Positions 12,421 to 24,191 of a DNA stretch of 64,000 nucleotides are shown in pieces (within the stretch, counting starts at the first letter, position 1; every line of letters starts with the position of its first letter). Under the pieces are notes generated by a model, which worked only from the letters and a program-made list of their open reading frames with translations, ran no database searches and was not told the DNA's origin. The position numbers and the translations under genes were made by a program. This stretch comes from Pyrenochaeta sp. MPI-SDFR-AT-0127 (lineage: Eukaryota > Ascomycota > Dothideomycetes > Pleosporales > Cucurbitariaceae), in assembly GCA_020747015.1 (NCBI GenBank), contig JAGTJM010000041.1, forward strand, positions 124,001 through 188,000. The letters are read 5' to 3'.

Positions 12421-12697
12421 GGCAGCGGTTGAAGGGAGGAGTGACGGGTCGCGGGATTGACGGCTGCTGGAGGGTTGTGGAGGGAGCGTTGAGTGGCTCG
12501 AAACATCTGCTGAGAAGATGCAGGTCTGCCGCGGGACGCTCCTGCCGCGGGAGAGTCGAAATTGCCACCCACTTATCCCGCCTCCACCACCCCGACCCGC
12601 GCAATTGATCTGACTTGCCGATATCGACAGGTTGCTACCATCAGACCCAAAGTCGCAAGTCGTATATACTGCTCTTGTAATCTATAGCTAAAATGGT
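12421..12697. promoter_or_regulatory. Divergent promoter with two CCGCGG sites
   Basis: 277 bases between the divergent regulator and carrier genes. It contains CCGCGGGA at 12529-12536 and 12545-12552, plus a related CGCGGGA near 12450. The spacing and motif match the sites upstream of the PrpF-family gene and of the MFS gene, so autoregulation together with target regulation is plausible. Confidence 0.6.
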
Positions 12698-13684
12698 TTG
12701 CCTACCGACACATTTGCCAGCAACATTGCATCCACCATGAGCGCGTCACCAGCCACTATCCCGGTGTCAACACCTCATCTCACTGGCATTGCACAGCTAC
12801 CACAAATTTCTCGATCGCCAAAAGGACCTACAACTAAAAAAACTCCATCAGCTGGAGTCTCGTTATTGTCTGGTGCCATCGCCGGAGGCGTCGAGGCAAC
12901 AGCGACCTATCCCTTCGAATTCGCCAAAACCCGCGCACAGCTGCAAGCTGGACCAAGGAGCTCAAAGAATCCCTTTGCTGTTGTCGCAAGTGTCGCGAGA
13001 AGTGATGGCTTACGAGCCATATACACAGGCTGCTCTACTCTGATCCTTGGAACCGCCTTCAAAGCCGGCGTTCGCTTTCTTTCGTTCGACTCAATTCGCA
13101 ATCAATTAGCGGATGAAAAGGGAGTCTTATCTCCGGCAAATGGCATACTGGCGGGAATGTTAGCGGGCACCGTCGAAAGTGTTGTTGCTGTAACACCAAC
13201 AGAACGCATCAAAACTGCTCTCATCGATGATGCAAAGAACAGCCCCAAACGCTATCGCGGCGGTTTACACGCATCTCAGGTCATTCTACAGACTCAAGGG
13301 GTGGCTGGGCTATATCGAGGACTGGTATCAACAACCATGAAGCAGTCGGCCACGTCCGCTGTACGGATGGGTTCATACAATGTACTCAAGGAGTTCTCAC
13401 GGCAACACAACCTTCCACAAAATAGCGCAGTAACTTTTGGGATAGGCGCAATTGCTGGGACTATCACAGTTTATGCGACACAGCCTTTTGATACCATCAA
13501 AACGCGGGCCCAAAGCGCGCAAGGCGCCAGCACCGGAGAGGCGTTCCGAAGTGTTTTACAGCATGCAGGAGTGCGTGGTCTGTGGAGTGGTAGTACGATG
13601 CGACTGGGTAGATTGGTTTTCAGCGGTGGTATAGTCTTTACGGTATACGAGAAGGTTGCGGCTCTGTTGAGCACTTCGTCATAA
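12698..13684 (+). CDS. Mitochondrial tricarboxylate (citrate) carrier
   Basis: 328 residues, one exon. Three tandem mitochondrial-carrier repeats each carry the Px[DE]xx[KR]x[KR]-type signature: PFEFAKTR, PTERIKTAL and PFDTIKTR. This triplet is the citrate/tricarboxylate carrier (Ctp1/SLC25A1) subtype. About 50 low-complexity residues precede the first repeat; the ATG encoding MSASP is an alternative start. It should exchange citrate or aconitate for malate across the inner mitochondrial membrane. In itaconate clusters a related carrier (Mtt1/MttA) exports cis-aconitate, which fits the neighbouring aconitate-isomerase-family gene. It may instead be an ordinary citrate carrier paralogue. Confidence 0.9.
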   Translation: MPTDTFASNIASTMSASPATIPVSTPHLTGIAQLPQISRSPKGPTTKKTPSAGVSLLSGAIAGGVEATATYPFEFAKTRAQLQAGPRSSKNPFAVVASVARSDGLRAIYTGCSTLILGTAFKAGVRFLSFDSIRNQLADEKGVLSPANGILAGMLAGTVESVVAVTPTERIKTALIDDAKNSPKRYRGGLHASQVILQTQGVAGLYRGLVSTTMKQSATSAVRMGSYNVLKEFSRQHNLPQNSAVTFGIGAIAGTITVYATQPFDTIKTRAQSAQGASTGEAFRSVLQHAGVRGLWSGSTMRLGRLVFSGGIVFTVYEKVAALLSTSS

Positions 13685-14444
13685 TCGGGTGCCTTTTATT
13701 CGGAGGTAGTTGCAATCATTTAATACCATTCGCCTATTTCTTGTGTCAACAACCAATTGTTCTTTACTGATGCAATGTTGTATTTGTGTATCTTAAGTTT
13801 CTATAAACTAACAGACTCTGTCATCCATCGTGCTCAAGTGAAACTACTTGACGTGAGGACGTAATAACGGAGCACACAACACCGCTACCTACAATGCAGC
13901 CACACTCTTGCCCTGACCCCCGCGCTTGATTATTCACTATTGTAAAACAATGCCGCAATATCGAATCTAAAGGTTTGCTGTCTTGAATTTTTCGTTTCAA
14001 AGCCGTGGGACCGGAAAAACTCAGACCCTCCCGCGGCAACACGAATTCCCGTCACTCAGGACGTTCCCGCGGGAAGAAATCTGCGAAGACTGCCGTGGTA
14101 TCGTCATCTTGAATGCCGGCCGCTTCCACCGAACCATTCTTGGCTACACCGTTCCAGCCTACCATCTCCCGAATGGCTTCCATAGTGGCGGATGGCCAAT
14201 GCGTTGATTCGCCATAACCTGGGGCCCCGCACTCTTAGCTCCAGCTGGGCAACCCCGAGAACGACCCGGCCGCGAGCAGGTAAATCGGGACCAAATGCTG
14301 GACCTTTTAGACTTGTAGACTTCACAAATTGACATATAAGCATGAGAGATGCCTCACGAACAAGAATCATCTACTCACAGCTGACTCTCAGTTCATCAAC
14401 TCCCAACACCTCAATCCGGTATCGACACGCCCTTGTGAGACACT
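13685..14444. promoter_or_regulatory. MFS promoter with CCGCGG palindromes
   Basis: 760 bases between carrier stop and MFS start. It holds TCCCGCGG (14029-14036) and the perfect 12-base palindrome TTCCCGCGGGAA (14064-14075), the longest version of the motif found in this gene group. No gene is supported here. Confidence 0.6.
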
Positions 14445-16104
14445 ATGACGGCCAACTCAATCAGCGAGAAGATGGGCGAGAGCGAATGCAAGGAGATTGT
14501 CCCTGAGTCTGGCCATATCACGCCGCAGCAGATACAGGCTCGCTTTGAGACACTTAGGTCGTTGAACGAAGAGGAGATGGTTGCGCTGAACAAAAGACTT
14601 CTGAAAAAGATTGACTGGAGGCTTATGCCATGCATCACTCTCATGTTTCTGATGAAGTAAGAGCTCATATCACACTCTCGCATTGGAGGACGTGTGGCTA
14701 ATCCAAAGTAGTTACCTTGATCGCATCAACGTTTCCAATGCACGTCTCGCCGGCCTCCAAGAAGATCTGAACATGACAGACACAATGTGGAATACGGGCA
14801 TCTCCACATTCTATGTTGGGTACCTTGTCGGTCAGCTTCCTGGAAATTTATGGCTTGCAAAAGCCGATCCGAGATGGCTCCTGCCCTCTATGATGATGGC
14901 TTGGAGCATCGCTACCATCTGCATGCCGGCAATGACCAGTGGTGCTGGCTTTGCTGTATGTCGCTTCTTCATTGGCCTTTCAGAGGCTCCTTTCTTTCCC
15001 GGTATCACCTTGAGTAAGTCCTCCACGCGGTATCTCCGCAAGTACAACACCTAACAAGTGATCAGTGACCTCTTCATGGTATACCAAGGAAGAAAATCCC
15101 ATGCGCATGGCTATTTGGCATGCCGGAAATACCATGTCTAACATTCTTTCTGGGTTTCTCGCCGCTGCGATACTCACAAACATGGATAACATCCTCGGCC
15201 TGCACGCGTGGCAGTGGTTCTTCATCATCGAAGGCGCTGCCTCAATTGCTGTAGCCGCTGTTGCTTACTTTGTGCTTCCTTCGTGGCCACATAACACAAG
15301 GTTCGTTTCCCAGGAGGAGTCAGAAATGGCGCAGTACCGTGTACAAGTTTCCAACGGCGGCCGCGAGGAGGAGTTTGGTGGTACCTGGGATGGGCTCAAA
15401 GAGGCGGCTAAAGATCCATTTACATGGCTATTCTGCCTGATGCACTTTTCGCTCGTGACGGCACAGAGTTTCAAAGACTTCCTGCCATCGGTACGTTGCT
15501 CTCCACGATCATCGGATCCTTGTGTCGATCGACAGCTAATCCAACGTGGCAACAGATTATGAAGACTTTTAAGTTTGACACCCTTACCACCTACCTCGTC
15601 CAAGCCCCACCCTATGCCATCGCCTACGCTGTGGCTTGCGGAATGGCATACACTTCTGGCCGCTTCCAAGAATCCTGCTACCATATTGTCATCCCCATTT
15701 TCTTCAGTGCTATCGGCTGCAGCATGCTGATCTCCACTCTGAACGTTGGCGCTCGGTATTTTGGCCTCATTCTTCTCATCAGCGGTACCTATTCCGGTCT
15801 CAACTTGCAGCTCAGTTGGGAGACTACGCTTGTTCCAGCCCCAAGAAGTAAGAAGGCAGCTCTCATTGCGATTGCGAATTGCATCAGTCAGGTTAGCCAC
15901 TGGTTCAGTCCGTACTTCTTCCCAACGTCACAGGAGCCATTTTACCGCTTAGGAGGCGGCTTGATCTTGTTTGGATGTGCGGCTTGTGCTGCCTCAGCTG
16001 CGTTGATTAAATGGCGGGCGATGAAGTTGAACAAGAAGTTGGATGAAGCACAGGGATGGTCAGAACACAGCGGAAACGAGCGTGGATGGAGATATGTTTA
16101 CTAA
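14445..16104 (+). CDS. MFS transporter, Dal5/allantoate permease family
   Basis: About 500 residues from four exons; exon 1 is 14445-14656 and exon 2 begins at 14709. Family marks are KKIDWRLMPCITLMFL in the first segment, YLDRINVSNARLAGL, the loop segment YVGYLVGQLPGNLWL, FFIGLSEAPFFPGITL, and SSWYTKEENPMRMAIWHAGN, all typical of the anion:cation symporter (2.A.1.14) branch. About twelve membrane segments are expected in the plasma membrane. Substrates of the family are carboxylates, vitamins and amides. With the tricarboxylate carrier and isomerase-family gene beside it, import or export of an aconitate-like acid is the favoured inference. Confidence 0.88.
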
Positions 16105-17488
16105 GAAAGAGGTTGTGAACCCCTCTCTGATTATGTCACGGGGCCTGCCAGTCAGCTTTCCTTCTATTAGCTACAATCGCATTGGCTGCCTTATTATGTC
16201 TTGATACTTATATTTTCTCACTGAGTTCAAATAGACTATTGGAGAATTTCTCTGCCAATTCAACGTGCAGCAAGCTATTATTGATTTTTTTTACTCTCTC
16301 GTTAGATTTCAAGGCAGACATGAAATAGGCAAATGCATGACATGCATGTGCCCAGCAAAGGATAAGCTTCGCAGATTGCTGGGAAAGCCCAAGCTTTTTG
16401 TGGCTCTCGAAGGCTGGCCGTTGTTTCCGTAGTATGGCCCGATAGTAAGCAGTGGGATCTAGTTGTGATCAAAAATGCTCCGTCTTTACGAGACGCCACA
16501 TCATGTGGCCTTGTTATGCGACAGATCGAGGCCGGAGAAATGCACGTTGCGACGATCCGAGACGGTAATTCTGCCGTGTTCGGAAATGCAATGCCAGGGA
16601 ACCGACTGTGCACGTGCTCAGACATGGTCGTTAGGGGATCGATCGTCGATGTCAACACCACGGTTCATCAATTTGGATTTTGTTGAAGGCTCTGCAAAGC
16701 ACCATTAGTAGTACCAGATGTTTGCAACAGAATTTTCTTTGCCACGAACGAAGTCATCATCATGCGTGCAACTGCCGTCCGGTGAGCGCGCCGTCATCTC
16801 GCCATGCAGAACCATCGCATGCAACAACAACACAACGACCGTATTTCTATTGAATTGTCCCCACCATGCATTGGCAACGGGACAAACACCCAATTGTCGG
16901 CAACGCTACCTGGTTGGCCGAATGCTAGGTCGCTTATTTTTAGCCGGCCAAGCCGCTAGTGTGTCTTGGCTTCGCTAGAATCCTCGGCCTCTGCCGACCC
17001 TGTCATGATACTCTTCCCCTTTTTTCCCACAGTTTGGATCCGATGGCCGCCGTTCGCACATCGGATGAATCTAGCAGCCATTCGAAAGGGCAGGTCGACA
17101 TGGCATTTCTATTGTCTGCGTTGAACTTGCAGGCCCAGAGTAGGATCCTACCCCTCCTCAGCCTCGATGCAACTCCGCTCTCGCCTCGTATTCACTCCGT
17201 TCCTTGAGGCCACCATTCTTGGCTGCTGAAATACGATGGGCTAGCGGCCGCTCATCCCTCCCCGGAACGTCATAGTTTCCTTCGTAGGGCTACAGGGTAT
17301 AAGTATTTGCGACAGCCATGCCCTTCAAAGCTCCTCACTCATTTCGCTCGCTTTGCAGCCCGCAAAGCAGCCGTCATTCGTTACCCTATACTGCATTTTA
17401 ATACCTGATCGACAAATACTGAGTGCCTACACAAGTATCGTGTTAGGACCGCATAAATCCTAATTCTGCCACTACAAGCCAACTAAAA
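16105..17488. other. Long intergenic region
   Basis: About 1.4 kb with several short frames but no recognisable protein, RNA gene or repeat. The last part, 17280-17488, is probably the chitin deacetylase promoter and leader. It includes a possible TATA-like element (GGGTATAAGTA near 17295). Confidence 0.5.
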
Positions 17489-18989
17489 ATGCGTTTCTCC
17501 GCTATTGTTACGGCCTCATTGGTGGCGCCGCTCGTGGCTGCCCATGGAGACATTCCTGGAGCGCCCAAGGTCTTTGGTCTACCCAGAGACTTGAGAGCCG
17601 GAGCACCCACTACTCCCCGGGTAGTCCGTCATGCTACTGAGTCCAAGCGAGGTCTGCTAGAGACACGTCAAGGTGGCCAGAATGGTCGTTGCGGCCCTAG
17701 CTTCGGCGGCGCTTCTTGCGCTGCTGGCTACTGCTGCTCCGGAGCTGTACGTCACCGCGAGAGACTAGCAAAACTACAGACTTCTGACTTTAATGTAGGG
17801 ATACTGTGGTACAACCAAGGACCACTGCAGTGCCCCTGACTGCTTGTTCAACTACGGACCGGGTTGCGACGCCAACAAGACCCCTGCTGGAGCCAGCACT
17901 CGCAATGATGCTCGCCCTCAGAAGGGTAATGTTCAGTACGGAGGTGCTGGTATCTATACCTGCCAGAAGGCCGGCACTGTTGCCATCACCTACGATGACG
18001 GCCCATACTCATTCACCAACGGAGTCCTGGACCAATTTGCTTCATACGGATTCAAGGCCACGTTCTTCGTCACTGGTATCAACATTGGCAAGGGTGCAAT
18101 TGATACCACAGCAAGCTGGGCGGCCGTCATTCGCCGAATGGTTGCTGAAGGTCATCAGGTTGCCAGCCACACCTGGTCCCACCAGGATTTGAGCGTTATC
18201 ACAGATGCCCAGCGTTATGACCAGATGGTGAAGAACGAGATGGCCATCCGCAACATCATCGGCAAATACCCCACTTACATGCGTCCGCCGTACTCATCCT
18301 GCAATGCCGCCTGCCAGACAGTCATGAAGAACCTTGGATATGTCATCTCGTACTTCGATTTGGATACTGATGACTACAACCAGCTCTCCAACATCCAGGT
18401 TGCCCAAAACAATTTCAAGAGGATCCTCGATGAAACTCCGGGTGGCCCAACCTCTGGAGATCGCCTTGCTATCGCTCACGACATTCACCAGGCAACTGCT
18501 ACGACTTTGACCAGCTACATGCTCCAATACCTCAAGTCCAAGGGCTACCGCGGTGTCACCATGGGTGAATGCATGGGCGAGCCAGAGGAGAACTGGTACC
18601 GTACTTCCGGCGGCGGCGGCGGAACTACTCCCACCCCCACCCCCAACCCCGGCGGCAACGTTTCCAATGATGGCACTTGCGGTACTCAGGGAGGCAAGAC
18701 CTGCACTGGCTCCACTTTCGGCAACTGCTGCTCACAATACGGCTGGTGCGGTTCAACCACTGACCACTGTGGTACTGGCTGCAACTCTGGATTCGGCACC
18801 TGCGGCTCGTCTACTCCCCCTACCACTCCCCCTGTCAAGGTTTCCACCGACGGCACCTGCGGAACTCAAGGAGGCGCTACCTGCGCTGGCTCTTCCTTCG
18901 GTAACTGCTGCTCGCAGTATGGTTGGTGCGGTTCGACTACCGGCCACTGCGGTGCTGGCTGCAATCGATCATTCGGTACCTGCACTTAA
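17489..18989 (+). CDS. Chitin/polysaccharide deacetylase with three CBM18 modules
   Basis: 482 residues from two exons (17489-17746, 17799-18989). An N-terminal signal peptide ends after about residue 18. Modules in order: one CBM18 chitin-binding domain (about 68-110) spanning the intron, a NodB deacetylase domain (about 140-350), a proline/glycine linker, and two further CBM18 domains near the C-terminus, each with CCSQYGWCGSTT. NodB motifs present are TYDDGP (metal and catalytic Asp), SHTWSH (HxxxH metal ligands), RPPYSSCN and a late HDIHQ His motif. It is secreted and should convert chitin to chitosan in the wall or on chitin fragments, a role often linked to hiding chitin from plant receptors. 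That biological role is inference. Confidence 0.93.
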
Positions 18990-19448
18990 TTGTGTTGGCA
19001 TCGCTTGTATCTTCTGTCTCTACCTATTCTTATACCAGCGCTATGAGCAGTGTCTGCTGAACAAAAATTAAGCCTAATGTAGCTAATATAACAAAAATTT
19101 ATATCACACTGCTTCATTCTTCGTTTTGTGGCAGTCGTTAAGCTACTGGTATCTATTCTGCAGTTGATTTACAGCCCGCGAAGTGAGACAAATCCACGAC
19201 TAGGAAATTCTGATTTCTGCCTCGCGAATTTTTGAAGTCATGGTCAACTGTTCACTATTTAGTGGAGCTCCCCAAAGGATTCCAGTCTGTAACAAAATAA
19301 TCACCGCAGTCTTGGTCGTGGTGCCGTTCGTTCCGTCCTTGGCATCGATGCCTGTACCAGCTATCCGCCCAACTCCCTCCCAATCATTCAAATCATACGA
19401 GCTGTGCCTTGGAATTGACGTCCATGAATCAGGGTCACCTATCTGCGT
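18990..19448. other. Intergenic between convergent genes
   Basis: AT-rich 459 bases with the 3' ends of the chitin deacetylase and the HET gene. Nothing else is supported. Confidence 0.5.
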
Positions 19449-22400
19449 TTACCGAAATTTGAATATCCTCTTCTCTCCGCGTTTGTAATCTGGTGGAAGT
19501 GCCGCTTTCTCCGTGTCTTTACTAAGCATATCGACGCCCCTGATCAGCGCACATCCGGCAAGCCACCCCTCGCCTGTTTTCTCATCGTAATCGCGCACAA
19601 TCAGAGGGAATGATAAGCCATCAACAATCGCCACTACAGACTTGTTGTCACAGCATGCTTCCACGCCGGGACAGGTAATGCCACGAAATCCTCCGTCGGT
19701 CCATACGAGGGAGCGCCCGCGGAACAATTCGATTACCGTATTGTAGTGGCTAAGGCGGGTTGCGATCGAGGGGAACGCGGGTGCGAGCTCCTGAATCTGT
19801 GCATTTGTGATGGATGCGTATATGCTACGGAGGATGTAGCCCGCTACTTGGAGCTTCGATATCACACTCGCAAGACTGGCGTGGTCATCACAGTCAAGTA
19901 AGATGACATAGGCTAGGAAGGTGTAATAGAACGAGTAGCACCAACTAACGCGCATCACCTCGGACCAAATCTCACCTTCGTATTCAGCGTAGGCGTCGGC
20001 GACGGCTTTCGCGCGCCTCTTCCTGTTATTGGGTAGGGATTTTTGGATTTCAGACCAGTAATTGTTTTGGGACCATGGCGCCGCGTCTGGGAACCGCTTC
20101 AGCCAAACAGAGAGGTGATCCCAGTCGAAGATACACGCTCCAATGAAAAAGTTGGCCATTGTCTTCCGGAACACATTTCCCATTCTATCACTGAAGATAT
20201 TCTCAAGGTATCCTGGTGCGGCATGATCCACATTGTATCCGAGTGCCTCAGGAAGGCCTGGTGTAACGACTCTGAGTGCGCGCCATTGCAGTATGTCCCA
20301 GCTAGGCATACATTCCGTGACCTGCCGTGGGAGCTTATCACCATCTTCTGGCTTCATTGTTGATTGTAGAATAGCACCTCTGAAGGCTGAATTAAAATGC
20401 GTCCATTCAGCATAGTAGCTCCCATACATATCGAGGAACACTTTGAACCACGGATCCCTAGGCGGAGCACCTTGAACAAAGTACTCGTGACATTCGTGAT
20501 TGTTGTTCATGCAATGGTCGAATTGCCAGAGTTCAGCGAAGATCTTCTCATTGTCGCTTTTGTCGATGTGACGATGTGCGTATACAGTGTCTAATACGTA
20601 GCCATCAGCGTGGAGGCGGTGGTTGAGTATTACCAACTTCGGCTCCAGCTTTTCTCCTGCAGGCTGATCAAGAGGCTGTACATCAAACTCGTGCGGTACG
20701 ATGTGTTGGGTGAAGTTCGGCAGCCAGGAGGGGAAAAGGCCTGATTCTGGTGCATAGCGGGATGGATAATGCCAGAGAACATCGCCCCAGCATTCAAACT
20801 GAATCAAGAATATAGATAAACAGGCAAACAGTAGCTCTGTACGCATCCGATAGTCAGGTACAAAGACTCTCCCAAACACGGGATCGAAGATGGCTCGAAG
20901 TCCGTAGACAAAGTCGCGTGGGTTGGTGGCTTGGGCGGTTAGCTCACCGTACAGTCGTCGAGGAGTATCAAACCCATCTGTAGTATGGCGACGCGAGATC
21001 AGAGCCGAGATCCTCTCGACATCGCTTTTGAAGGAGCCAAGAGGTTTAGCTATTTTCTTCATAAGGTCGGATGATAGGCGGCCGTTAGCATCTTCGCCGG
21101 AAAAAAGGTCCAGTGACAATTCCACTAGTAGGCTGAAGTCCCGCTTCAGAAAGGCATTGCTTGCATGCGCTCGCCCCCAATACCATACTGGCTCTTCTTT
21201 TGAGAGGTAGAATTCTTGCTGTTAGATGGCTCGTTAGACAGTAAAGCGATGTATAAATAAGGAAAGAGCATGAAACCATCAACGGGAGCTTAGTGAGACA
21301 TGCATAGCCCTTTGGTGTATGGGAATAAGAAGCAATGATAATGCCAAACATCATCTGTAAGACCTCGATGTAGCAGGAATAGGATAACACCACTCGATAA
21401 AGAAGCAGAACTTACCAAAGTCCAGATACGGCCCCACCATGGCTGAAGACAGGTTTCTACGAACCCTGTGCAGACGTCACGCATGTCCACCTGGTAATTG
21501 GTGCCAATATTCTCCAAAGCTTTCGTTCCATCTTTGGCGTAAAGCATAGCTGCCTTTTCCGGATCCTCTCTGTTGAGGAATTTGAGTAAAGTATCGATGG
21601 AAGTCGAGTCAGAAGATGACGGAGCTCCGAGGAACACGTTAACTGTCTTCGCTAGGCTGTATATCTGGCCCATCTTCAGAACCTCCTTTGACTTTTCAGC
21701 AAAGCTCGTTTGATTCAGACAAATCGCATCAATCCAGATACACCGTGTTGAATCAGGTTGTCGGAGTGATATCAGAGCGTCATACAGGTTCGGATTGATG
21801 GGGACCTCGACTTCGTTGACTAAGATGTTCTTTGCTGGCTCTGGATTGCCCCATACATAAGATAGAGCCTCATACTGCATGGCCACCTTGTCTAGAGGGT
21901 GCACATCCATGGAGACAGAGACATTGTCACCCGGAGAGCCAGGCAGGATTCCTACAAGGCGGATCGAAGAGCGATCAAGGCTGAGTTTTGAATACAGTTC
22001 CCGATCCCATTTGCGGTAATTGGCCTGCTTTGCCTCTTCTTCCGGCTCAGATGATCCTTTTTCTGGGACAGATGCTGCAGCACTTGAAGGTGGAATAGTC
22101 GGACGGGGATCAGTGTTGGCGCTAACAGTGTGGTTTTCGGGTTTGCTGTGAGTAGAAGGCTGGAATACTATTTCGTTGCCGCGCGTAGATTGATGGGGTT
22201 GTGGTAATGCAACCATCAAAGTAGAGAAAACATACTCAGCGACTTGATTATCATAATCATCAATAGTGGCGTCGCTTTTAACCATTGGTTTTGGAGCTCC
22301 TGCCGAGTTTGGGGCTAGATGATTGCGCGCGGCATCCACCTTTTTAACGCGGCTCTCGTATGTCTCACGACTGTTGGAAGTAGGTTGTGATTCGGCCTGT

Positions 22401-23012
22401 GGAGGATCCTCGTGAAAATCAGGGGAAGTATCGGGTTCAGTATCTCCAGACCCACCGGAGTCAGGCTGGTCGCAAACTTCCGTAGTTGCTGATGGCTCAG
22501 GAGCTGCATCTACGAGAGCCTTTTTGATGTCATCTACTAGTCTATCGTCCTCCGATGCATCTCGGGCGCTAAATTGAGAGCCATCTTCCGTGGGGTCTTC
22601 ATCCTTGCGGTCACTGGCAGGCTCGCCATTCTCCAGAGTTTGTGAGCTTTCCGATGGACTTGCATCCTTAGAAGTGATGTTGTTCTTGTCTGTTAGTGAA
22701 CTGTCTTCAGTCACGTCTTGGGACTGAGGCGCGACAGGTTGAGATGAAGAAGCAGATGGCTCAGCCTCGTCTTGCACTGAGGAAGGTCGTCCCGTCTGCG
22801 ACACATTTATTGATTTCTTGTCTATTGAAACATAAGATCAGTGACCATCGCATGGAAAAAGGTAATTCAAGGGACATACCAAAGCCGACAGCACCCTTAA
22901 CGCCCTGAACGAGCACGAAAAATTTATCCCAAATCTGTGTGCGCCGCACCAAAGACGAAGCTGCGTCAAAGAGCGGCTGAGTGATCCTCTGTCTTGAATT
23001 GGCGTTTCCCAT
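19449..23012 (-). CDS. HET-domain (heterokaryon incompatibility) protein
   Basis: 1,102 residues from three exons (23012-22880, 22821-21416, 21218-19449), phase-consistent. The N-terminus MGNANSRQ fits an N-myristoylation site (Gly2, Ser6, basic residue 7). Residues about 50-340 are acidic, Ser/Pro-rich and probably disordered. The HET domain (about 360-500) shows YEALSYVWG, IWIDAICLNQ and an LGAPS segment. The long C-terminal region ends with the GWLAGCALIRGVDM-type segment often seen in HET proteins. Such proteins trigger cell death on non-self recognition; the partner here is unknown. It is divergent from a gene whose product also begins MGNA, so a paired system is possible. Confidence 0.9.
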
Positions 23013-24191
23013 GCCGTTCGTTTTCCGTACTTGACTCGATTGTCACGACATTTATCTAGCGGGTGTATCCTTCAAATACAAAGGAGGTAGATTGAAAGTT
23101 AGATCACGTCTTGCTAGCAGGTTGTGAGGGAAGACTATCAAGGCACCAATATGGGAGCTTGCGTATATATTGTGGACGGTGGGCACAGCTTTCAGCTCTG
23201 GAATCAAGCGTAAGCCACACTTGCGACGGCGTGCAGGCGGGCACCAATGATACGTGACCCCATATACAGCCACCCCGAGCAGGCAGCACTTCCATGTTTG
23301 AGTGGTAAAATCCGCGTCTCATGTCTTCGATGTCTTTCTTTTCTCAATTGGATTTGCCGAACAGCATCGCATGGTGGCTAAACTTGTTATGCGACTCGCT
23401 GCAGCTGAAAGAACGCCTCGTCTAAAGGCTGGTTACATGGAACTCGAATAATGTGGCACAAGTCGGGGCTCTTCATTTCCCAAGCAGAGGTTATCATTAC
23501 TATAGATACTTGTCAGCGTTTTGAAGGTGTAATGGAGTTGCTATCAGGAAGACTTGTCTGATAGCTATCTCATCTGCGCTGCATCATGACCAAACTGGGC
23601 ACGACTACGATGACAGCTGGAAAAGAGATACTCGGTGGAATATGGACTTCGTACATAAACGCTCATTTGCATATAATATAAGCAACTGAACGATGTTGCG
23701 AGTCAAAATTCATGTGTATTTATGAGTACTGTGCTAGCTTCGCGGGGGTTCAGGCTGAAGAAAGACGCCCCTCATATCGTCTACGCGATCCTATTGGAGA
23801 ATGAATTGACTCACTGCCGTGGGGGCTATTTTCTGCCTTGGGGGCTATTATCGAGGCTGGCGGATTGGTAGCGCATATGACCTCTGAAAAGGTGATAATA
23901 TGCGCCTGGTGCACGAATAGAAAGCACGTAGGGTATGCTTCTAGTTAGCGGTAGCCAGGAATAGAGCCTGATTGCGACATCTTGCCGAAAATGTGGATAT
24001 GATATGTAGGATTAGTGGAGGCGCTGTTCTGTTTCTGCAGCTTGCTTGTCCTTTTGAGAGCCGCCAGCTGACCTTATAAGAAGCCAAAATCCAGCCTGGT
24101 CATCAAAACAACTGCCCGCAGCACGTTCACTTATATTTTCGTACCTCCATTACTATCGAGCAAAAGTCACTCTCATTTTGTTCCTTCTGCC
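23013..24191. promoter_or_regulatory. Divergent intergenic region, HET gene / unknown gene
   Basis: 1.18 kb between the two ATGs. It must hold both promoters. An imperfect direct repeat GGGGGCTATT occurs at about 23821 and 23841. No gene is supported. Confidence 0.5.

Noticed and set aside
8188..16104. Itaconate biosynthesis cluster
   Set aside because: No cis- or trans-aconitate decarboxylase gene was found in or next to the module, so itaconate cannot be claimed.
16994..17007. TCGG-N6-CCGA palindrome as a cluster regulator site
   Set aside because: The spacer is six bases rather than three and it lies far from the ETP genes.
18553..19071. 172-residue frame over the CBM18 modules
   Set aside because: Ala/Pro-rich shadow frame of the chitin deacetylase.
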